A stretch of 64,000 nt of DNA from Streptomyces sp. B1I3 (GTDB taxonomy: Bacteria; Actinomycetota; Actinomycetes; Streptomycetales; Streptomycetaceae), in NCBI RefSeq assembly GCF_030816615.1, contig NZ_JAUSYD010000001.1, forward strand, positions 3,596,001 through 3,660,000, given 5' to 3'. Shown one piece after another: positions 59,293-64,000 of this stretch. The notes beneath the pieces are model-generated. The model was given only the letters and a program-made list of their open reading frames with translations, was not told the DNA's origin and did no database searches. Position 1 is the first letter of the stretch. Each line of letters starts with the position of its first letter. The position numbers and the translations under genes are program-made.

Positions 59293-61338
59293 GTGATGAC
59301 TCGTACCCGGCTGTCCGCGCTGGCCGCGACGGCCGCGCTCGCCACCACCGGCGGCCTGATCACCGCCGCCCCCGCCTCTGCGGCGGTCACCTGCACCTCT
59401 CCCGTCTGGAGGGCGCAGTACTTCGGCAACTCCACCTTCAGCGGCACGCCGAAGCTCACCGCCTGCGACACCGCCATCAGCGAGAACTACGGGTACGGCG
59501 ACCCGGCCGGCGTCACGCTGCCCAAGGACAACTTCTCCGTCCGTTGGTCCCTCACCCGTGACTTCGGCTCCGGCGGCCCCTTCCGGCTCTCCGCCGCCAC
59601 GCAGGACGGCATGCGCGTCCACGTCGACGGTGTGCGGAAGGTCGACCTGTGGAAGAACGTTTCCACCACCGCCCGCAAGACCGTCGACCTGACCATCCCG
59701 GCCGGCAAGCACACGATCCGCGTGGACTACGTCGCATGGACCGGCGTCGCCAACGCCGCCTTCACGTACGCCCCGCGCACCGAGGCCGCCGTCGACACGG
59801 TCAAGCCGCTCGCCCCGACCGGCCTCACCGCCGCGTACGACTGGACGACGGCCAAGACGACCCTGCGCTGGGCCGCCAACAAGGAGATGGACCTCGCCGG
59901 GTACCGCGTGTACCGCCGGCTGAGCGCCACCAGCTGGGCCAAGGTCAGCGGGACGTCCCTGCTGACCACCCGGTCCTTCGTCGACGCCCCGCCCGCCACC
60001 GGCCAGACCTTCCTGTACGAGGTCCGCGCCGTCGACAAGGCCGGCCGCGAGTCCACCGGCAGCCCGGACGTGACGGCGACGACCGTCGACCGCACCGGGC
60101 CGGCCGCCCCCACCGGACTCACGGTCGCCACCGGCGACGGGTGGTGGGACACCCTGAACTGGCAGGGAGTCGCCGACACGGCGAAGTACGAGGTGTACGC
60201 CTCGTCCGCGACTGCCGGACCGTTCGAACTGCGCGGTACGACGACCACCACGTCGTACCGGACCAGCGCCGCCGTGAACACGAACACGTACTACCGGGTC
60301 CGGGCCCTCGACGCAGCCGGCAACCCGGGGACGTACGCGACGGTCACCAGCGACGGCGTCGACCGGATGCCACCGAAGTCCCCGACAGGCGTCACCGCCG
60401 GCGCCCGTCCCGGCTACACCGACGTGCACTGGAGCCAGCCCGACGGTTTCTACGAGGACTGGGACAACGGCGGGCACTACCGCGTGTACCGCTCGCCCGG
60501 CAAGACGTTCGACCCGACCGCGCGCACCCAGGTGACCTGCGTCGCGGAGGAGAGCCACGAGGCGAGCACCGGCGGCAACTGCTACGACGTGGACATGCCC
60601 GCGAACACGTACGTGACGTACGCCGTCACGGCGGTGGACCCGTACGGCAACGAGTCGGCGTACTCCGCGCCGGTCGTCGTCCGCACCGGCGACACCGTGG
60701 CGCCCGGCCCGGTCACCGGCGTGAAGGTCACCCCGCGCAACGACGGCATGCTGGTGAGCTGGGCCGCCTCGCCCGAGGACGACATCGACGAGTACGTGGT
60801 GTGGAAGGGCGTCCGGCAGGCCGACGGCACGGTCAAGTGGCTCGGCCCCGACACCTGCTCGGAGGGCACGAGCAACTGGCTCGCGATCCTCTGCGGCAAC
60901 CTGCCGGACGGCGAGACGCACGTGTACGCGGTGATGGCCAAGGACCACTGGGGCAACACGCTGCACCCGAGCGACCCGAAGGTCACCGTGGTCGAGGCCA
61001 CCGAGCTCGACGTCCGGCCCTCCGTGACCGTCACCCGGGACTGGAGCCTCGGCAGTCTGGGCCACAACCGGACGGCCACTCGTCCGTCCGTCGGCTGGCA
61101 GTGCACCGACACGGCCCGCTGCGCCACGGTCACCGGCTACCGCGTGAGCCGGTGGAACCCGGCGACCAAGGCGTACGAGCCCCAGCACGACGGACTGCTC
61201 CCGGCGGACGCCCGGACGTGGGAGGACGCCACGGCGACGAAGGGGAACACGTACTTCTACACCCTGGAGGCCGTGACGGCCGACGGCGCCGTGGTGGGGA
61301 CGTACCCCTGGTACACCGTCTTCCAGGACCGCGTCTGA
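59293..61338 (+). CDS. Secreted PA14 and fibronectin type III repeat protein
   Basis: A 681-residue exported protein starting at GTG 59293 or ATG 59296. The signal peptide (TRTRLSALAATAALATTGGLITAAPASA) ends near residue 31. A PA14-like beta-barrel covers about 35-160 (WRAQYFGNSTFSGTP, FRLSAATQDGMRVHVDGVRKVDLW, GKHTIRVDYVAWTG). Four or more fibronectin type III domains follow, each beginning with a Pro-x-x-Pro-T-G-L-T-type segment (about 172, 270, 360, 475), and a last domain from about 585. No catalytic domain is visible. It is likely an adhesive or glycan-binding extracellular protein. The structured leader suggests regulation at RNA level. Confidence 0.88.
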   Translation: MMTRTRLSALAATAALATTGGLITAAPASAAVTCTSPVWRAQYFGNSTFSGTPKLTACDTAISENYGYGDPAGVTLPKDNFSVRWSLTRDFGSGGPFRLSAATQDGMRVHVDGVRKVDLWKNVSTTARKTVDLTIPAGKHTIRVDYVAWTGVANAAFTYAPRTEAAVDTVKPLAPTGLTAAYDWTTAKTTLRWAANKEMDLAGYRVYRRLSATSWAKVSGTSLLTTRSFVDAPPATGQTFLYEVRAVDKAGRESTGSPDVTATTVDRTGPAAPTGLTVATGDGWWDTLNWQGVADTAKYEVYASSATAGPFELRGTTTTTSYRTSAAVNTNTYYRVRALDAAGNPGTYATVTSDGVDRMPPKSPTGVTAGARPGYTDVHWSQPDGFYEDWDNGGHYRVYRSPGKTFDPTARTQVTCVAEESHEASTGGNCYDVDMPANTYVTYAVTAVDPYGNESAYSAPVVVRTGDTVAPGPVTGVKVTPRNDGMLVSWAASPEDDIDEYVVWKGVRQADGTVKWLGPDTCSEGTSNWLAILCGNLPDGETHVYAVMAKDHWGNTLHPSDPKVTVVEATELDVRPSVTVTRDWSLGSLGHNRTATRPSVGWQCTDTARCATVTGYRVSRWNPATKAYEPQHDGLLPADARTWEDATATKGNTYFYTLEAVTADGAVVGTYPWYTVFQDRV

Positions 61339-61763
61339 GGGACCTTGGGGCCTGTCGTCCGGATCTTGCCGGGCTCATCCGGACGACAGGCCCTAGCCGG
61401 ATCAGAAGGCAGCCATGCCCGTTCGGACCTCCTCCTCAGTGGCGTCCGCTACGGTCCGAGCTGTTGAGCCGGTCAGGTACGTCCGCACAGGACTCCTCAG
61501 TCATGAGGGGTGGGGGTCGAGGTTCCCGCAGCCCGCTCGGGACTCAACTGATGGAACCGCGCCCCACCCCACTCGGCGCAAGCCCGGACAGCGACGGACG
61601 ACCGCGACCCAGGACGTTCGTGGACGGGCAGAGCTGGACACCAGGCGCGCGTACACCCTCAGTGTCTGGGGTCCCGGTGTCCGAAGTACTCGGACGGCGC
61701 CTTGACATTGCGGCATGTGCGCCGTGAACGTCAGAGCCCCCGGATCAGGAGGACACTGAAGGT
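61339..61763. other. Gap with terminator only
   Basis: 425 bases. Apart from the terminator at its left end I see no supported gene. TTGACA at 61702-61707 may belong to a promoter for the small gene at 61764. Confidence 0.45.
61348..61393 (+). terminator. Terminator after the secreted-protein gene
   Basis: GGGCCTGTCGTCCGGAT pairs perfectly over 17 bases with ATCCGGACGACAGGCCC across a 12-base loop, 9 bases after the stop. Confidence 0.9.
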
Positions 61764-62018
61764 ATGGCCCTACCGAGAACGCATCATTGCCCGGCCTGCG
61801 CGAATGGAACTGCCCCGGACGAAGTCCTTCACGAAGACCTCGTCGTCGGAGCACCTCTGTCCATGGAGGAACTCACCGACGCGCAGCGCCTTGACCGGTT
61901 CGCCCTCAAGTACGCCCACGACGGTTGCCAGGTCAGAGAGGTCCGGCGAGTCCCGCACGACAGCTTGAGCGGCTACGCCTGGTCCGTCCGCTTCACCGAG
62001 AAGTCCGTAACGAGTTGA
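61764..62018 (+). CDS. Small hypothetical protein with CxxC motif
   Basis: An 84-residue protein beginning MALPRTHHCPACANG, with a single Cys-x-x-Cys and a third Cys near residue 55. GGAGG lies about 10 bases before the ATG. The rest (LSMEELTDAQRLDRFALKYAHDGCQVREVRRV) looks globular and charged. No function recognised. Codon bias is weaker than in core genes, as for the gene at 58008, and both could belong to one transferred patch. Confidence 0.5.
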   Translation: MALPRTHHCPACANGTAPDEVLHEDLVVGAPLSMEELTDAQRLDRFALKYAHDGCQVREVRRVPHDSLSGYAWSVRFTEKSVTS

Positions 62019-62410
62019 TCATCGGACAGCTCAGGGAAGACGCCTGAGAGGAGGAACCCGGCCGGTCAAGAGCCCGTTGGACAGCCCCGGACTTCGCGGT
62101 GGCGGACGGTAGCCCGACGATGTCGCCACGGTCAGCCTGATCGTGGCGGTGGGCTTCCCACCCCGGTGCCGCACGGGCGCCGGGCCGGCCGGTGTGTCCG
62201 CGGCCGATTCGCCTGCGGACCACCCTCGGGCCTGCCACGGCTCACTCAACGGCCGCCACCCGTGGGCAGTACAGTGTGCGCTCCGCCACACCTTTCGCCG
62301 CGTATCCGCGGAGGAACGCACCCACCTCACCCGCCCGACGGCTCCGTGCAGGTGCGGTGCGCGGCGGGTACACGGAGGGCAGAGGGCAAGGAGAGCGGGG
62401 GAGAGCGGTC
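62019..62410. other. Gap before the putative toxin-antitoxin pair
   Basis: 392 bases. Several overlapping reading frames are present, but none has a ribosome site plus GC-rich third positions. I see no gene, and no clear operator. Confidence 0.4.
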
Positions 62411-62659
62411 ATGGGCGAGGCCCTGAAAACCTTTGTCGGCGGTACCGAGGTCGAGGTGCCGAACAGCATCCCGGCGATCCGTGCCGCGCTTCCCGAGGGG
62501 AGACGCGAGGAGTTCGACCACGCGATCAACGAGGCCGGTGTCCATGAGATCCAGGCCGTCATGCGGCACTGGATGCTCGAGTCCGTGCCCGATCCGGAGG
62601 CCGAGCAGATCCTGGACCGGCTGGCGCAGGACGAGGCCGAGAGGCGGAGCGTCGCTTGA
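62411..62659 (+). CDS. Putative antitoxin (DUF6247-like)
   Basis: An 82-residue acidic, mostly helical protein (PNSIPAIRAALPEGRREEFDHAINEAG, then VMRHWMLESVPDPEAEQILDRLAQ). GGGGAG lies 8 bases before the ATG. Its stop overlaps the TTG start of the next small gene (TTGA), the coupling typical of type II toxin-antitoxin operons. No DNA-binding motif is obvious, so the antitoxin call rests on gene arrangement and size. Confidence 0.6.
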   Translation: MGEALKTFVGGTEVEVPNSIPAIRAALPEGRREEFDHAINEAGVHEIQAVMRHWMLESVPDPEAEQILDRLAQDEAERRSVA

Positions 62660-62898
62660 GCTTCCGCATCTCCTACGCACCGCCCGCCGACGACACCCTT
62701 GCCAAGATGCGGGACGGCGACTCGTTCCGCGAAGAGATGGCCCGCACCGTGGGCCAGGACCCGTACGGACACGCCTCGTCCGCCGTCAAGCGTGAACGCG
62801 ACCGGCGCGAGGCGACGGTCTACGGGGCGATCGTCCTCTACTACGTCTCCGGATCCGTGCTGACGGTCACCGTGGTCAGGCTCGTCCCCCTGCCCTGA
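62656..62898 (+). CDS. Putative RelE/ParE-like toxin
   Basis: An 80-residue protein starting at TTG inside the preceding stop. It has the size and beta-rich C-terminal end (ATVYGAIVLYYVSGSVLTVTVV) expected of RelE/ParE toxins, after an N-terminal FRISYAPPADDTL strand and a helical charged middle (AVKRERDRREA). The catalytic residues of RelE are not clearly identifiable. Cellular target unknown. Confidence 0.55.
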   Translation: MSFRISYAPPADDTLAKMRDGDSFREEMARTVGQDPYGHASSAVKRERDRREATVYGAIVLYYVSGSVLTVTVVRLVPLP

Positions 62899-62916
62899 CG
62901 CGGCTGTGATGCGGCG

Positions 62917-63429
62917 TCAGATCCGGCGCTGATGCCGGTCGGTGTCGCCGAGGGACTCCAGCAGGCTGCGCAGGTCGTCCGCGATCCGCTCCCGCTGTTC
63001 GCCGCTGATCCCGGAGAGCAGCCGGTTCTGCGTGTCCACGTGGTCCACCAGTGCCCGGTCGATGAGCTCCTCGCCCTCACCGGTGAGGGCGACGTGGACG
63101 CTGCGCCCGTCCTCCTGCCGGGGTACGCGAGTGACGAGTCCCCTGGCTTCGAGGCGGTCCAGGCGCTGGGTGATGGCGCCCGACGTGACCATGGCCGACC
63201 GCATCAGGTCGGCCGGGGTCAGCCGGTGCGGGGCGGGGCTGCGGCGGAGGGTGGCGAGGACGTCGAAGGCGGCGGGGTCGAGGTCGTGGGCGCCGAACGT
63301 GGTGCGCAGTTCCGCCTCGAGGATCCGGGCCAGCCGCTTGACACGTCCGATGACGCCCATCGACGAGGCGTCGAGCTCGGGGAACTGCTCCGCCCACTGC
63401 GTCAGGACCCGGTCCACGTGATCGCTCAT
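62917..63429 (-). CDS. MarR-family regulator
   Basis: A 170-residue winged-helix regulator: LEAELRTTFGAHDLDPAAFDVLATLRR, then LTPADLMRSAMVTSGAITQRLDRLEARGLVTRVPRQEDGRSVHVALTGEGEELID. It is divergent from a nitroreductase gene with palindromic sites between, so it probably represses both. The ligand is unknown. Convergent with the toxin gene, with only 18 bases between stops. Confidence 0.9.
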   Translation of the reverse strand: MSDHVDRVLTQWAEQFPELDASSMGVIGRVKRLARILEAELRTTFGAHDLDPAAFDVLATLRRSPAPHRLTPADLMRSAMVTSGAITQRLDRLEARGLVTRVPRQEDGRSVHVALTGEGEELIDRALVDHVDTQNRLLSGISGEQRERIADDLRSLLESLGDTDRHQRRI

Positions 63430-63470
63430 GGGCTCAGTATACGGAGGTAGCTTAGCATTGAGATACCCTG

Positions 63471-63488
63471 TTGCTTAGCGCTAAGCAA
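63471..63488. promoter_or_regulatory. MarR-type operator
   Basis: TTGCTTAGC-GCTAAGCAA is a perfect 18-base palindrome in the divergent gap, 17 bases before the nitroreductase ATG. A second half-site GCTTAGC occurs at 63450-63456, on the side of the MarR gene. Confidence 0.82.
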
Positions 63489-63505
63489 AACGCTACGGTC
63501 CGGTC

Positions 63506-64000
63506 ATGACACAGGACAGCGGCCTCCTGACCGTGCCTCAGGCCATACGTACGCGCCGTAGCATCCGCCACTACCTGCCCGACCCCGTCCCCGACGAGCA
63601 GCTGACCGAGCTGCTCGACCTGGCGCTGGAAGCCCCCTCCAGCTGGAACGTCCAGGCCCGGTCCATCGTGGTGGTCTCCGACGACAAGGGCCGCGACGAC
63701 CTCGCCCGGGCCACCGGCGGCCAGCCCCACCCCCGCGAGGCGCCTCTCACCCTGGTGTTCGTTGCCGCCGGCCAGGCATGGCGTGAGGACCTGAGCGACA
63801 TCTACGAACAGGCTCGGCACGCAGGCGCCTGGAACGAGGACTTCGCCGCCGGCTTCTCCCGGGCCACGCTCGACTTCCAGCTGGATCTGGAGCGGCGGGA
63901 CCTGCTCCGCGAGTACGCGGTCAAGGACGCGGTCATCGCGGCGACCTACGCGATGCTCGCGGCCACCTCCATGGGCCTCGCCACCTCCCCGATGAACGGC
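63506..64000 (+). CDS. Nitroreductase-family protein (3' part outside the window)
   Basis: The first 165 codons of an FMN-dependent nitroreductase. It opens with MTQDSGLLTVPQAIRTRRSI, the FMN-phosphate-binding RRSIRHY, and continues EAPSSWNVQARSIVVVSD and AATYAMLAATSMGLATSPMNG, the second FMN contact. The gene runs past the window end. The palindrome upstream implies control by the divergent MarR protein. Confidence 0.9.
   Translation, partial: MTQDSGLLTVPQAIRTRRSIRHYLPDPVPDEQLTELLDLALEAPSSWNVQARSIVVVSDDKGRDDLARATGGQPHPREAPLTLVFVAAGQAWREDLSDIYEQARHAGAWNEDFAAGFSRATLDFQLDLERRDLLREYAVKDAVIAATYAMLAATSMGLATSPMNG

Noticed and set aside
59254..61188. 644-residue open frame on the minus strand
   Set aside because: Antisense shadow of the secreted PA14/fibronectin-III gene; no known domain and Val/Gly/Arg-rich composition typical of shadows.
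61348..61393. Transposon terminal inverted repeats
   Set aside because: The 17-base arms are only 12 bases apart and directly follow a stop codon, so a terminator is the simpler reading.

Overview
The window is a high-G+C actinobacterial chromosome segment. Gene content and order are those of a Streptomyces core chromosome: nagKA with a DasR-like site, a CdgB-type diguanylate cyclase, hbpS-senS-senR, msiK, cysS-rlmB, carD-ispD-ispF, phoR-phoP/phoU and gpmA follow one another as I remember them from the S. coelicolor SCO42xx region. GTG and TTG starts are common, most real genes have GC-rich third positions, and many junctions are ATGA overlaps.

Layout. 1-8.3 kb: amino-sugar catabolism (nagK, nagA, a PfkB kinase), a membrane-anchored carbohydrate-binding-like protein, the GAF-PAS-GGDEF cyclase, a flavin reductase, arfB and terD. 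8.4-11.3 kb: the heme/redox sensor system HbpS-SenS-SenR. 11.4-15.8 kb: small housekeeping or resistance-type genes (pentapeptide repeat, GNAT, APH(6)-like kinase, FAD oxidoreductase). 15.86-23.2 kb: tRNA-Thr, msiK, a nucleotidyltransferase, and cysS-rlmB-DoxX.

23.2-48.2 kb is an accessory block lying between cysS and ispF, which I remember as neighbours in S. coelicolor. Its left part is a gamma-butyrolactone-type signalling module: an ArpA/ScbR-like receptor, an AfsA homologue with a TTA codon and an ARE-like site, an NmrA-type reductase and a P450. These are followed by an atypical response regulator, a second TetR regulator, an MFS pump and a MerR regulator. Its core is a ten-gene minus-strand operon (41271 down to 31360): HMGL-type synthase, LysW-like amino-group carrier protein, LysX-like ligase, ArgC/LysY-like reductase, LysZ-like kinase, class I glutamine amidotransferase, Glu/Leu-type dehydrogenase, AMP-ligase, aminotransferase and a FAH-family protein. 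Two divergent acyl-CoA-dehydrogenase-like genes flank it. This looks like a carrier-protein pathway for a non-proteinogenic amino acid that I cannot match to a known product. Its carrier ends in Asp-Trp-Gly-Gln instead of the usual Glu, and an amidotransferase-fold gene sits where a LysK-type releasing peptidase might be expected. The right edge is a peptide/metallophore-type ABC importer lacking an ATPase, preceded by a Zur-like box.

48.4-57.6 kb returns to core genes: ispF, ispD, carD, a secreted lipoprotein, phoP/phoR, phoU with a PHO box, a cysteine-rich metallothionein-like peptide, an MFS transporter and gpmA. 57.6-64 kb is mixed: a lower-GC patch with mobile-element-type hypothetical genes, a strongly structured leader RNA before a secreted PA14/fibronectin-III protein, a putative toxin-antitoxin pair, and a MarR regulator divergent from a nitroreductase cut by the window end. 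No insertion sequence, rRNA or CRISPR array was seen.
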